Source of the DNA: Leptolyngbyaceae cyanobacterium RM1_1_2
GTDB lineage: Bacteria > Cyanobacteriota > Cyanobacteriia > Phormidesmidales > Phormidesmidaceae
Length of the DNA: 64,000 bases
NCBI GenBank assembly: GCA_012032345.1
Contig: JAAUQI010000006.1
Coordinates: 1 to 64,000, forward strand
Direction: 5' to 3'
Of the stretch, positions 7,846-17,179 are shown one piece after another. The stretch's first letter is position 1. Each line of letters begins with the position of its first letter. The position numbers and the translations under genes are program-made. The notes beneath the pieces were generated by a model. It was not told the DNA's origin, made no database searches, and worked only from the letters and a program-made list of their open reading frames with translations.

Positions 7846-8031
7846 CTACGGCGCTTCTCGCCACAGCACCACCAGCGTTCCGGTGGGGTGTAGTGGCACT
7901 AGGTTGAGGTATTGCCGCAGGGGGCCGCATTGGGTGGCGATCAGCTGGAGTTGAACCAGGTTGGCTAGGGCCTGGGTGGGGCTGTGGCGGGGCAGTAGCA
8001 CGAAGGTTTCGAGGAGTCCTCTTTCAGGTCG
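7846..8031 (-). pseudogene. C-terminal fragment of an unidentified gene
   Basis: The minus strand reads without a start from RPERGLLETFVLLPRHSPTQ through LNLVPLHPTGTLVVLWREAP to a TAG at 7846-7848, about 61 codons. Composition and codon use look coding, and an in-frame TAA lies just upstream at 8032-8034. I do not recognise the family. Its place between the thrS remnant and the lipoprotein gene suggests it was a member of the same metal cluster. Confidence 0.5.
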
Positions 8032-8050
8032 TTAGGTCATACCTATCGCA

Positions 8051-8590
8051 TTACTCAGGTACATCTACCACCACCGTCGATTCAATCGCCTGACCGTTGT
8101 GGATGAGGGCTTCGTGGCTATTGGTAGTGAGGCTGACGGTGATCTCATTGCGGCCTGGGGGCAACTGGGGCCGGTGCAGCCACGGGCCGTAGACCCGAGC
8201 ACCGCGTTCGCCATTGATAGACAGGTGGCCGTGGCCTGCATTGGGCTGGTTGGCCTGGTTGACCTGCTCTGGCGCAAAACGAAAGTTCGTGGTTTGAATT
8301 TCTAAATTCCACCCCCGCACTGAGTCAGGGTGAGCCACCAGGGTAACCGTCGGAACCGGCTGGCCTGCGGGAATTTCAACCGTGCCGTGCCCGTGATCGT
8401 GGTTCCCCGCATCTGAATGGCCAGAATTAGCGTGATCACTGGCGTCATGGCTGTAAGGTTGGCTATCGGCAATATTGGGGCCGCCATCGGTGGCGTTAGG
8501 GGCTGGGCTGCTACAGCCAAGTGTCAGTCCCACGGTGATCAGCGTGAGGAGAAGATTGGAGTTAGCGGTTGAAAATCGGCAAAAAGACAT
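8051..8590 (-). CDS. Histidine-rich lipoprotein (putative metal-binding)
   Basis: The 179-aa product has a lipoprotein signal peptide with lipobox LTLGC at about residues 22-26, so it is probably exported and lipidated. A low-complexity His/Asp-rich segment (HDASDHANSGHSDAGNHDHG, residues about 48-67) follows. The C-terminal domain includes AGHGHLSINGERGARVYGPW and ends VVVDVPE. His-rich lipoproteins of this kind usually bind zinc or copper at the periplasmic face. The domain itself is not one I can name. It lies between the zinc-type cluster and petJ, in the same orientation, and reads intact. Confidence 0.78.
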   Translation of the reverse strand: MSFCRFSTANSNLLLTLITVGLTLGCSSPAPNATDGGPNIADSQPYSHDASDHANSGHSDAGNHDHGHGTVEIPAGQPVPTVTLVAHPDSVRGWNLEIQTTNFRFAPEQVNQANQPNAGHGHLSINGERGARVYGPWLHRPQLPPGRNEITVSLTTNSHEALIHNGQAIESTVVVDVPE

Positions 8591-8697
8591 GGTTTTCTGT
8601 AGTAAATCGGGTCAAATTGGTTGGGGTGAGCGTGTTGGTGATGGCCAGAGAGTCATCTTGAGGAGCCAAAATCAGCCTGGAGAGGCGATCGCTCACA

Positions 8698-9409
8698 TTA
8701 CCCCATCGATATCACAGGACTTTGCCACTCGTTAAGCAACGTCAAAATGTAGTGGTGTAGATGCTGTTCCCCTTGGGCCTGCGCGCAGTCTGCCGCCTGC
8801 TGTAAGTCGGCCATCCCGCCCCCTTGGTCTCCTAGCGATCGCCGCAGCAAACCCCGCTTGAGGTAGGTGCGGGCGTGGACAGGGTCGAGCGCCAGCACCT
8901 GGTTGAGATCCGCCAGAGCGTCATTTAGAGGCCCCATCTGGTGGCAGGCGCAGCCGTGGTTAAATAGCGCGCGAATATTATGGCTATCGATCGCCAGAGC
9001 CTGGTCAAAATCCTGTAATGAAAATTCCCGGTGCGATAGAAGGCAACACCTCGGTTGAGCCGATGTTCTAGCCTGTGGCCATCGAGCTGAATGGCCCGAC
9101 TACAGTCGGCAATGGCCTCGTCGTAGCGCTCTAGCTGAACCAGGCTAAGGCAGCGATCGCCCCACGCTCTCTCCCGGTCGGCAGAGCCGCTCAGAACCGA
9201 TTGCCTTTCTGCCGGGTGCGCAGCAATAGGGGCCATAGGGGCAGCTGTGGTCGGCCCCGGCCAGCCCAACCACATACCAGCGCTAGGCAAAGACCAATAA
9301 TGTTGAATGAGCCCACGGCGATGCCTCCTAGACAAACAAGAAACAGAAAGCCCCAACCCTTTGCAGAACTGGGGCGATTGAACTGGAAATTCAGTGGAAA
9401 AACTACCAA
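8698..9409 (-). pseudogene. TPR-repeat membrane protein, frameshifted
   Basis: Pieces in three frames together give a protein with an N-terminal hydrophobic region ([15 protein letters not shown] then [15 protein letters not shown]). TPR units follow: [15 protein letters not shown], then [19 protein letters not shown], then [20 protein letters not shown], ending at 8698. One shift is at 9021-9024, where four A (T on the coding strand) replace an expected five. Another lies near 9195-9230. The gene follows petJ closely on the same strand. TPR proteins mediate protein contacts; no specific role is visible. Confidence 0.68.
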
Positions 9410-9770
9410 CCCTGCTCGGCCTGGCTGAGCACGTAGGCCGCCACATCGGCAATATCGTCATCGCTGAGCCGCCCCTTGAAGGCAGGTATCGCTTTTTGCC
9501 GTTGGTGACCTGGTTCGCAATGGCCTCTACGGAGGCCATCTCATATTTTTCTAGGTCGGCCTGCTTCAGAGTTTTAGCTCCGTTGACCACATTGCCGCCG
9601 CCAATATGGCAAGCGGCGCAGTTGTTGCCAAAAACCTGGCCACCATGACCCAGATCTGCCGCCTGAGACACTGGAGCCATCCACAGGGTAAGGGCGGTTA
9701 TGACCGCCGCCATTGCCAAAGCAAGTTTTCGTATAGGTTTTCTATCGACAAAATTTCTCTCGCGAAGCAT
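9403..9770 (-). CDS. petJ: Cytochrome c6 (PetJ), one-base frameshift
   Basis: A signal peptide ([20 protein letters not shown], then VSQA) precedes the mature [21 protein letters not shown] with the heme-binding CAACH motif. The conserved C-terminus [20 protein letters not shown], then AEQGW, is encoded in a different frame and ends at a TAG at 9403. The break is a run of five T on the plus strand (9493-9497) where six would keep the frame. Cytochrome c6 carries electrons from cytochrome b6f to photosystem I in the thylakoid lumen and replaces plastocyanin when copper is low. An upstream TTG/ATG extension to 9812 is open but the ATG at 9770 fits the signal peptide. The divergent petR copper-repressor gene lies 170 bp away. 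Confidence 0.88.
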
Positions 9771-9939
9771 TGTCTGGGAAAGACCCTTGGAAGTCAAAAG
9801 ACAACCCGTCAACTATTACAGACTGAAAACCTAATTCACTGGCGGAGAATTGGGTTTACGGTATGGGGCAAACCCTTGAACCGTGCACCGTAAACTATGT
9901 AGCTTGAACTGTAAGCCTCCCCCTTCATCTCTCTCCCCG

Positions 9940-10355
9940 ATGTCTCCGCTCCCTCGCCATCGACCCCACCAGCTCTCCCTTGGGCCACTAGAGGCTGAAA
10001 TCCTTGCCATCTTGTGGACTAAGCGCAGCGCTACGGCGAAAGAAATTCATGCCCACATCCTGGCCGACCCCGATCGCGACTTGACCCAGGCTTCGGTGAC
10101 CACGGTGCTCCAGCGGCTGGCCAAAAAAGGCTGGCTGCGCCGTGAGGCAAAGCCCCAGGGCGCAGGGGGCACACCCGCCGGGTCTATTTTTGGCAGCCCA
10201 CGGTGTCTCAGCAGGAGGTCAATGTGTTAGCGGCCCACCAGCAGCTTCAGAGTTTTTGGCAGTTGGTAGCCCTGACCTGGTAGCCGCCTTTGCCGACAGC
10301 CCGCCTGCGTGCCCTACGCCATGCCCAACAGCCCAGCCGAGGGGAGGAGGAGTAA
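9940..10355 (+). pseudogene. petR: BlaI-family copper-responsive repressor (PetR-like), degenerate
   Basis: The N-terminus LSLGPLEAEILAILWTKRSA to TQASVTTVLQRLAKKGWLRRE is a BlaI/MecI winged helix of the type that represses petJ in cyanobacteria. After about residue 70 the frame is lost near a run of G (about 10166), then near 10252 where five T stand for six. The expected region between FADS and RLRALRHAQQPSRGEEE (about 10300) is shortened. The original stop TAA (10353-10355) overlaps the ATG of the M56 gene. PetR is cleaved by the M56 protease PetP when copper is present. The symbol rests on family and on the petJ neighbourhood. Confidence 0.72.
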
Positions 10356-10522
10356 TGCACGGCAGTCTACTATTGCTCACTGGATTAGTAGCGGTGGTGT
10401 GGCGGTGGCAGTGGCAATTAACCGCTGGGACCTGGGCCGCCCGCTGGCAGTCGGCCCTAGTTGCCTTTTGTCTACCGCCGTTGATGGTTATGCTCATTAA
10501 TCTTTGTGGCTTACGTATTTAG
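10355..10522 (+). pseudogene. petP: M56 BlaR-type protease (PetP-like), truncated to 55 codons
   Basis: The start MHGSLLLLTGLVAVVWRWQW and a second hydrophobic segment (VAFCLPPLMVMLINLCG) match the N-terminal membrane helices of M56 metallopeptidases that follow blaI/petR. The frame stops at 10520-10522 after 55 residues. The HEXXH catalytic helix and the remaining about 200 residues are absent and unrelated sequence follows. TAATG overlap with petR shows the original operon. The family call is from context as much as from sequence. Confidence 0.6.
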
Positions 10523-10618
10523 GTCTTATGAAGATTGGGTATGAATAGCGGAATCTTAGCGATCGCCCTATTCGTCTTAGGCTATGGGTAAAGTAAGCAC
10601 AGTGATTATTATTAGAAC

Positions 10619-12276
10619 ATGGCTAGTGCCTCTTCTTTCAAACGAAAAGGTAGGCGAAAAAACCCAGAGCAGGCCGCTGAGGACACTGCTGTTGCACTCA
10701 GCCCTAAAGAGCTGCGATCGCAGCAGCGACAGGCCAAAAAAGCGCGTAACGACCTGATTACCTACACCATTGCTGCTGTTGCAGTTTGCACGTTCATTGG
10801 TCTGCTTATCAGCCTGATTGTAGATCCGGTGCTGGGAGTAGGGGCCGGATTTGGCCTGCTGTGCCTCAGCCTTTCGTTTCGCTATCCGCGTCTGGCAGTG
10901 TATGCCTTTGTTGCCTACATTCCTTTTTCAGGCACTGTCACCTATGCTTTGGGCGGCAGCTCCATTTTGCAGCTAGCTAAAGATGCATTTTATTTTCCCG
11001 CACGATCGCGGTGTTTCAGTTTTGTCGTCGGCAAGGACTGCCCTTTATTATCCCCAAGTCGTTGAAACTAGCGCTGACGCTGGTGCTGGTACTGACCGGA
11101 ATGACGCTGTTATTTGTCAACGTACCCCAGCAGTTCAGCGGCGGCGACCAAGCTGTTTTGATTGGGGTTCTAGGGCTTAAAACCCTGATTGGTTATCTGT
11201 TTGTGATTCCCTGTGTCTACTACCTGCTGCGCAATCGTGAAGATCTGTACTTTATTTTGCGACTCCAAGTTGTCTTGATTTTGGTTGCCTGCTCTTTGGG
11301 ACTGGTGCAGTATTTCATGCTCAAAACAGGGATCTGCGCCGGCACCACGGGCACGGGGGCGGCGCTCTTCAAGGCTTCTCTAAAAGCTCGCTGCTTTGTG
11401 GGTGGTTCGCTGCTATATACCCCCTCTCAAGGGCAGATTCGCCTGCCAGGAACCTTTGTGGCACCCTGGCAGTGGGGCTGGTTTTTGATTTCGGCAGCTT
11501 TCTTTAGCTTTGGGACAGCCTTCAGCGATCGCTCAGCGCTCTGGCGCACGGTGGGTCTGATTTCGATGGTGGCCGTGTTTATTATGGCAGTTTTGTCGGG
11601 ACAGCGAATTGCGCTGCTGCTGGTGCCGATCACAGTGGTGGTTTTGGCGTTTCTGACAGGTCAGGTAGCTAACCTGAAACGCTTCATGCCTGTCGGCATC
11701 CTTTTGGCTGTAATTCTCACCTTTTTGGCAATTCGCAATCCTGATGTCGTTCAGGCTCGACTTGATAGCTTTGAGAGCCGCTGGAACGCCTCCCCGCCGC
11801 ACCTGTTTATCCGCAACCAATTTTTGTGGGCTATGAAAGAACAGGAGGGCATTCTAGGCAGAGGTGTGGGGCGCGCCACTAACGCAGCCAGAATTTTTGG
11901 CGAAGTAGAACTCGTAGAAACCTACCACCCCAAAGTTTTCTTTGAAATCGGCTGGCCGGGGCTGCTCTCAGTGCTGATTCTCTACACCGTATTAACAGTA
12001 GCCACCTTTAGAGCTTATCGCTCAACCAAAGATAAAAATCTGCGCGGCTATGCCGCCTCAATGTGGGTTTTTGTGCTCTTTATCAGCTACTTTCCCTATT
12101 ACTATCCGCTAGACGTTGATCCCGTGAATGTCTACTACTGGCTGGCTGCTGGCATTGCGCTAAAAATTCCTGAGATTGACCAGCGAGAGCGCCTACAGCA
12201 GAGTCTCAAAGATCCGACTCAAAGTAGCAAAGCGGCTAAAAAGCTTAAATCGAAGAAAATGGTGGACTTTACCTGA
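10619..12276 (+). CDS. HpsL-like polysaccharide biosynthesis membrane protein (O-antigen ligase/polymerase type), one-base frameshift
   Basis: A basic N-terminus (FKRKGRRKNPEQAAED, ALSPKELRSQQRQAKKAR) is followed by ten or so hydrophobic segments, including LITYTIAAVAVCTFIGLLIS and the Wzy/WaaL-like region GQIRLPGTFVAPWQWGWFL. The layout resembles the cyanobacterial hormogonium polysaccharide protein HpsL. The frame breaks near 11001: restoring one base (GCACGATC to GCACTGATC) joins FYFPA to IAVFQFCRRQGLPFIIPKSL. The protein would be about 552 aa. It heads a plus-strand run of three glycosyltransferases, so it probably polymerises or ligates their product in the cytoplasmic membrane. The HpsL identity is from memory and not certain. 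Confidence 0.72.
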
Positions 12277-12296
12277 TCTGCTAAGGAGATTACACT

Positions 12297-13304
12297 GTGC
12301 CCAGCCCTCTCATTTCTGTCATCATCCCCACCTATGGACGAGAAGCTGTTCTCTGCTCAACACTCAAAAATACGCTGGAGCAGGAGTATCCGGCCTATGA
12401 GGTGATTGTGGTGGATCAGACTCAACAACACCAGCCTGACACTGAAAGCTTGCTCTCAGCGCTGGTGAGCGAGGACAAAATTCAGCTCTATCAGGTGCAG
12501 TGGGCCAGTTTGCCGGCAGCGCGTAACTATGCTATCGAACGATCCACAGGCGATATTCTGCTCTTTATTGACGATGATGTAGAACTGCCGCCCGGTTATC
12601 TACAGGCCCACGCCCAGGTCTATGCGGCTAGGTCAGATGTGGGCGCGGTGGCTGGTCGAGTCTTTGACCGCATGAAGCTAGCCGACGCTCAGCCTGATTT
12701 ACAAATTGAAGACCTGCCGCCGCAGGCGATGGATCCAGGAATTGCCTGGTATTACATTGACCTAGTCCACACGGTTAAACCTCAGCAGGTACTGACGGCA
12801 CGGGGCTGCAATATGTCTTTTCGGCGTCTGCTGTTTGAGCGCCACCAGCTACGCTTTGACGAGCGCTTTCGCGGCAGCGCGGTACGAGAAGAGTCAGACT
12901 TTTGCCTGCGCATTCGCAAAACAGGCTACAAAATCTGGTATTCCCCCGAGGCCCACCTGATTCATTTAGGTGAAGAAACGGGCGGCTGCCACGACATCAG
13001 CACCCGATCGCTGGCTTATCAGATCACTTTTTATCACAATCACTTTTTGATGGCGCTCAAGAACCTGACGCCGCTGCAGGTGCTGCGTCTGGCTGGACGG
13101 CTGTTTGATTGTCATGTGCTGGGTCGTCCTCCCTGCAACAAAAGTGGTTCTCCTATGAAAGTGATTAGCCGTTTTGGGTTCTATAGTCTAGGCTTCTTGA
13201 ATGCGGTAAAAACGCTGCTGCTGACTGGACATCAGAGCCGCATCTACACCCAGCCTCATTCCATGCAGGTAGAGACGTCTCTCCAAACGACAGAGCTGGT
13301 TTAA
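12297..13304 (+). CDS. Glycosyltransferase family 2
   Basis: The 335-aa protein has the GT-A fold: PLISVIIPTYGREAVL at the N-terminus, the DxD-type metal site LLFIDDDVELPPGY (about residues 92-105), and an acceptor-loop region GSAVREESDFCLRIRKTGYK. It has no clear membrane segment except possibly near the C-terminus. The start is a GTG preceded by AAGGAG (12283). It lies 20 bp after the HpsL-like gene and before two GT4 genes, so it probably adds a sugar to the same exopolysaccharide repeat unit. Confidence 0.88.
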   Translation: MPSPLISVIIPTYGREAVLCSTLKNTLEQEYPAYEVIVVDQTQQHQPDTESLLSALVSEDKIQLYQVQWASLPAARNYAIERSTGDILLFIDDDVELPPGYLQAHAQVYAARSDVGAVAGRVFDRMKLADAQPDLQIEDLPPQAMDPGIAWYYIDLVHTVKPQQVLTARGCNMSFRRLLFERHQLRFDERFRGSAVREESDFCLRIRKTGYKIWYSPEAHLIHLGEETGGCHDISTRSLAYQITFYHNHFLMALKNLTPLQVLRLAGRLFDCHVLGRPPCNKSGSPMKVISRFGFYSLGFLNAVKTLLLTGHQSRIYTQPHSMQVETSLQTTELV

Positions 13305-13346
13305 GCCTGGGCTGATTGGGGCTGCTGCTAATTTGTGCTTAATCCT

Positions 13347-14531
13347 ATGAGAATTCTGGTTGTTAGCCATACCTATATCGTCGATCTCAACTGCGAGAAA
13401 CTCAGGGCTTTAGTGGCACTCTCACCAGAGATTGAAGTCACCGTTGTGGTACCTCGGCGCTGGCGTCCGGGGGGGGTACAAAACCGCATTGTTGAACCCC
13501 AACCCTTGCAGGAGGGAAGCTTTCGGCTGGTGCCTGTCTCTAACTTCAGTCAAAACAACCAAGGGCTGCTCTGTTTTGGCCTAGAGCTGGTTTCGCTGCT
13601 GCGGCAGTTTCAGCCTCAGGTGATTCAGGTAGAGCAGGGGTCAAAAGCTCTGGCCTACGCCCAGATGATTACCTTAAACAAGCTGCTGGGCCTTGGGGCT
13701 AAAAATGTTTTCTTTACCTGGTGGAACCTCCCCTATGAGCTAAAATTTCCGGTTTCGCTGCTAGAGCGCTATACCCTGCAGCAGACTGACGGCGCTCTAG
13801 CTGGCAATCAGGACGGAGCTGAGATTTTACAACAGCGCGGCTACTCGGGGCCGATTCAGGTGCTGCCGCAGTTAGGGGTTGATCCGCACCTGTTTCAGCC
13901 GCAGCCGCAGCCAGAACTGGCAGGTTCTTTGGAAATTGAGGCTGCTGACTTTGTCATTGGCTTTGTCGGTCGCTTTGTAGCCGAAAAAGGGCTGCTGACG
14001 CTGCTGCAGGCGGTGACTCAGCTTGGCGATCGCCCTTGGAAGCTGCTTTTGCTGGGGCGAGGGCCGTTGAAGCAGACGCTACTCGAAAAGGTAGAGCAGG
14101 CGGGGATCAGCGATCGCATTATTTGGGTTGAGAGTGTTCCCCACGATGCGGTGCCCCACTATATCAACCTGATGCAGGTGCTAGTGCTGCCCTCTGAGAC
14201 TACCGAGGGCTTCAAAACGCTGACGGCAGCGGGTTGGAAAGAACAGTTTGGGCATGTGCTAATTGAGGCCATGGCCTGTCGTGTGCCTGTGATTGGCTCA
14301 GACTCCGGCGAAATTCCTCACGTTATCGGCAGAGCAGGGCTGGTGTTTCCTGAAGGCAACGTAGCCGCTCTAGCAGAGTGTTTGCAAAAGCTGATAGATC
14401 AGCCCCAGTTACAGGCTGATCTAGCTGAGCAAGGCCATGCGCGGGCTATGAGTCAGTATACCAACCATGCCTTGGCTCAGCAGCAGCTAGCATTCTATCA
14501 GTCGTTGGGGGTGAGATTAGGGGACGGATGA
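13347..14531 (+). CDS. Glycosyltransferase family 4
   Basis: The start MRILVVSHTYIVDLNCEKL and the C-terminal donor-binding domain (FVIGFVGRFVAEKGLLTLLQ, HVLIEAMACRVPVIGSDSGE, IPHVIG) are typical of GT-B retaining GT4 enzymes, with the EX7E motif around the second glutamate (about residues 305-313). The ATG at 13347 was preferred to a GTG four codons earlier. The stop overlaps the next gene's ATG (ATGA at 14528), so translation is coupled. It is the second transferase of the 10.6-15.8 kb polysaccharide block. Confidence 0.88.
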   Translation: MRILVVSHTYIVDLNCEKLRALVALSPEIEVTVVVPRRWRPGGVQNRIVEPQPLQEGSFRLVPVSNFSQNNQGLLCFGLELVSLLRQFQPQVIQVEQGSKALAYAQMITLNKLLGLGAKNVFFTWWNLPYELKFPVSLLERYTLQQTDGALAGNQDGAEILQQRGYSGPIQVLPQLGVDPHLFQPQPQPELAGSLEIEAADFVIGFVGRFVAEKGLLTLLQAVTQLGDRPWKLLLLGRGPLKQTLLEKVEQAGISDRIIWVESVPHDAVPHYINLMQVLVLPSETTEGFKTLTAAGWKEQFGHVLIEAMACRVPVIGSDSGEIPHVIGRAGLVFPEGNVAALAECLQKLIDQPQLQADLAEQGHARAMSQYTNHALAQQQLAFYQSLGVRLGDG

Positions 14532-15759
14532 AACAGCCGCTGCGAGTGGTGCAAATTGTGCCATCGATTTCGCTAGTGTATGGAGGGCCAAGCCAGATGG
14601 TGCGGGGGCTGTCGGCAGGGCTAGCAGCAGCGGGGGCAGCGGTTACCGTGCTGACAACCGATGCCAATGGCGATATTGACGAGCCGCCGTTAGATGTGCC
14701 GCTAAATATGCCGCTGCTAGAAAATGGCTATCAGGTCTGCTACTTTCGCTGTTCGCCTTTTCGCCGCTACAAGTTTTCACCAGGACTGCTGCGGTGGTTA
14801 GCTCAGCACGCCCAAGACTACGATATTGCTCACATTCATGCTTTATTTTCACCGATTAGCAGCGCGGCGGCGACGGTGGCTCGCTGGCAGGGCTTGCCTT
14901 ATATTTTGCGACCGCTTGGCACGCTAGATCCGGCAGACCTGCAAAAAAAAGGCAGCTCAAGCAGCTTTACGCGGCGGTGCTAGAGCGGGCTAATATCGCT
15001 GGGGCCGCAGCGCTGCACTTCACCAGCACCCAGGAGGCCAAAGTTTCAGAGCGGTTTGACACAGCTACCCCCGATCTGATCTTACCCTTGGGGGTCAATC
15101 CGCCAGCGCTCAGCAGTCTCAGGGCATCTGAGGTACGCGATCGCTATCAGATTGCGCCCTCTCGGCCAATTTTGCTCTACATGTCGCGCATCGATCCTAA
15201 AAAGGGCCTAGATTTACTACTGCCCGCCCTGGAAAGCTTAGCTCAGACCGGAGTAGAGTTTCACTTTGTTTTAAGCGGTGCCAACCCCCAGGATCGGCGC
15301 TACGAGCAGCAGATTCAGCAGCAGATTCAGGCTTCTGCGCTGGGGCAGCGGACGACAATTACTGGCTTTGTAGCAGGAGATTTGAAAACCGCTTTGCTAG
15401 CTGCTGCTGACTGCTTTGTGCTGCCTTCTTACTACGAAAATTTTGGCATTGCCGTGGCTGAGGCGATGATTGCGGGCAAGCCTGTGGTGATTTCTGATCA
15501 GGTGCATATTTGGCCTGCGATCGCCCAGAGTGAGTCGGGCTGGGTCGTGCCCTGCGACCAAATGGCGCTGGCAGCAGCCCTACGAATGGCCCTCCAAGAC
15601 AGCGCCCAACGGCAGCAGCGGGGACAAAATGCCCGAGAATATGCGCAGATGAACTATAGCTGGCCTGCGATCGCCGAGCAGACCCTAGCCGCCTATCAGC
15701 AGCTTTTGGCCCCTAGCGCCCGCCTATCAGCAGCCAAAATAAGAATTACCCGCCTCTAA
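14528..15759 (+). CDS. Glycosyltransferase family 4, one-base frameshift
   Basis: The N-terminal Rossmann domain (VVQIVPSISLVYGGPSQMVR, DIAHIHALFSPISS) and C-terminal domain (PILLYMSRIDPKKGLDLLLP, NFGIAVAEAMIAGKPVVISD) form one GT4 protein of about 410 aa. They are in different frames. The shift is at an A8 run (14943-14950): nine A would read DLQKKRQLKQLYAAVLERAN without a break. This is the expected error type for homopolymers. It is the last gene of the block and its stop overlaps the convergent pentapeptide gene. Confidence 0.85.
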
Positions 15760-17159
15760 CGCCCCAGCAGGTTGGGTATCTCCTCACAGCCGCCGGGAAT
15801 CGTGGTGCGGCTGCGCTCACCGCACCAGGCACAGCAGTAGTGGCGCTGAGTTTCAGACAGCCGCTGTACGCCCGTAAAATCAGCTCCTTCGACAACAGCT
15901 CCGGTGTAGGCTCCGGTGGCATAGTTGGGCAGATCAGTTCGGCTGCGGGGTGAAGCGGTTTTGAGTGCACCATAAAAAAGTCGAGCGCCCATTAGGTCAG
16001 CTCCAGCCAAATTTGCTTCGTAGAGAATCGCCCTAGCCAGGTTTGCTCTCACCAAATCCCCTCTTTGCAAATTGGCTCTGACCAGATTGGCATCGCTGAG
16101 ATCGCTCCAGCGCAGGTCACTGCAGGATAAATCGCTGACTGCCAGCATGACCCCAAGGTCGATCACGCGGGTGCCGTGTTGGCGATCTTCCGCGTAGCCA
16201 CCCGACCCATCTAAGATGGGTCGGCCCAGACGAGTATCTCGCTTTAGCGGGGTCAGCAGGCGCGCTCGTGACAAAAAACGAATGATCTTAGCTTTACCAA
16301 AGGCATCAATGCTGCTCAAAATGGCTGCTGTGCGGGCTTCTGCGATCGCTCGTTCTTGCGGCCAGTCTTCTAAGAGACCCTCATCGTCTAGTACCAGATC
16401 AGAAATTCCCTGAAAATAGGCGTCGATTGTTTGCTGCTGGGTAATCCGGTTTTGCTGTAGCGTTAAATCGCGTGAAATTATATACTGCCGCCACGCCACG
16501 TATACCGCTAAAATCGCAATAAAGATTTGCCCAAACGCGCCCAAAAAGTCTCCAATTGCGCCCACCACATCCCAGCGAATACCGCGCCCCCAGGCCAAGA
16601 TGCGGGCATTGATACCGCTAATTTGCATGAGTCCAATCAGACCTAACAGAGAGCTAGGCAGCGCAATCAGCAGTGCCTGCTGCTGGCTAGAAATCTCCGT
16701 CAGAAAAGCGCTTAGTGAAGGCCAAACCAGTCGAAAAGAGATTGCCGTTGTGACCAGTGAACCCGCCAGCGTTAGCCAAAAATCATCTAAAGTCAAACCC
16801 GCCAGCAAAACCACAACCGCCACCAGAACAACGACATTGGCGGAGGTGCGGCCTGGCTGAGTCAGGGCTGGAGGGCCAGGGACAATCCGAACGGGTGGTT
16901 CATTTTCATTCAGCTCAGAGTCGTCGTCCGGCCCTGAGAGGGACATTTCAGCTGATGTCGTTAGCGGAGTTGTTGCCTCAGGGGATTTCTGGGCGATCGC
17001 TTTGGCATTACTGGCTAGGACTTGTTCGTTGGCTTGGTGGGGCGAAGTGTTAGACTCAGCTCCAGTTTCAGTAGCTGAGTGAAGACGGGTATCGTCTGAG
17101 CTATTGCTGGAAGGATCTGGGTTAGTCTCTGAGACAGAAGCAGAAGAATCTTCAGTCAT
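15756..17159 (-). CDS. Pentapeptide-repeat membrane protein
   Basis: The 467-aa protein starts with about 110 residues of Ser/Asp/Glu-rich disordered sequence. About four hydrophobic segments follow (VVVLVAVVVLLAGLTL, an ISFRLVWPSL region, LLIALPSSLLGLIGLMQISG, FGQIFIAILAVYVAW). A cytoplasmic helical part with QQNRITQQQTIDAYFQGISD comes next, then a pentapeptide-repeat right-handed helix (ANLVRANLQRGDLVRANLAR, ANLAGADLMGARL; about residues 355-420). The C-terminus has a Cys-rich HYCCAWCGERSRTTI. The membrane-plus-pentapeptide layout recurs in cyanobacteria; function is unknown. It is convergent with the GT4 gene. Confidence 0.85.
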   Translation of the reverse strand: MTEDSSASVSETNPDPSSNSSDDTRLHSATETGAESNTSPHQANEQVLASNAKAIAQKSPEATTPLTTSAEMSLSGPDDDSELNENEPPVRIVPGPPALTQPGRTSANVVVLVAVVVLLAGLTLDDFWLTLAGSLVTTAISFRLVWPSLSAFLTEISSQQQALLIALPSSLLGLIGLMQISGINARILAWGRGIRWDVVGAIGDFLGAFGQIFIAILAVYVAWRQYIISRDLTLQQNRITQQQTIDAYFQGISDLVLDDEGLLEDWPQERAIAEARTAAILSSIDAFGKAKIIRFLSRARLLTPLKRDTRLGRPILDGSGGYAEDRQHGTRVIDLGVMLAVSDLSCSDLRWSDLSDANLVRANLQRGDLVRANLARAILYEANLAGADLMGARLFYGALKTASPRSRTDLPNYATGAYTGAVVEGADFTGVQRLSETQRHYCCAWCGERSRTTIPGGCEEIPNLLGR

Positions 17160-17179
17160 AGTCAGTGTGGCATGGGCCG

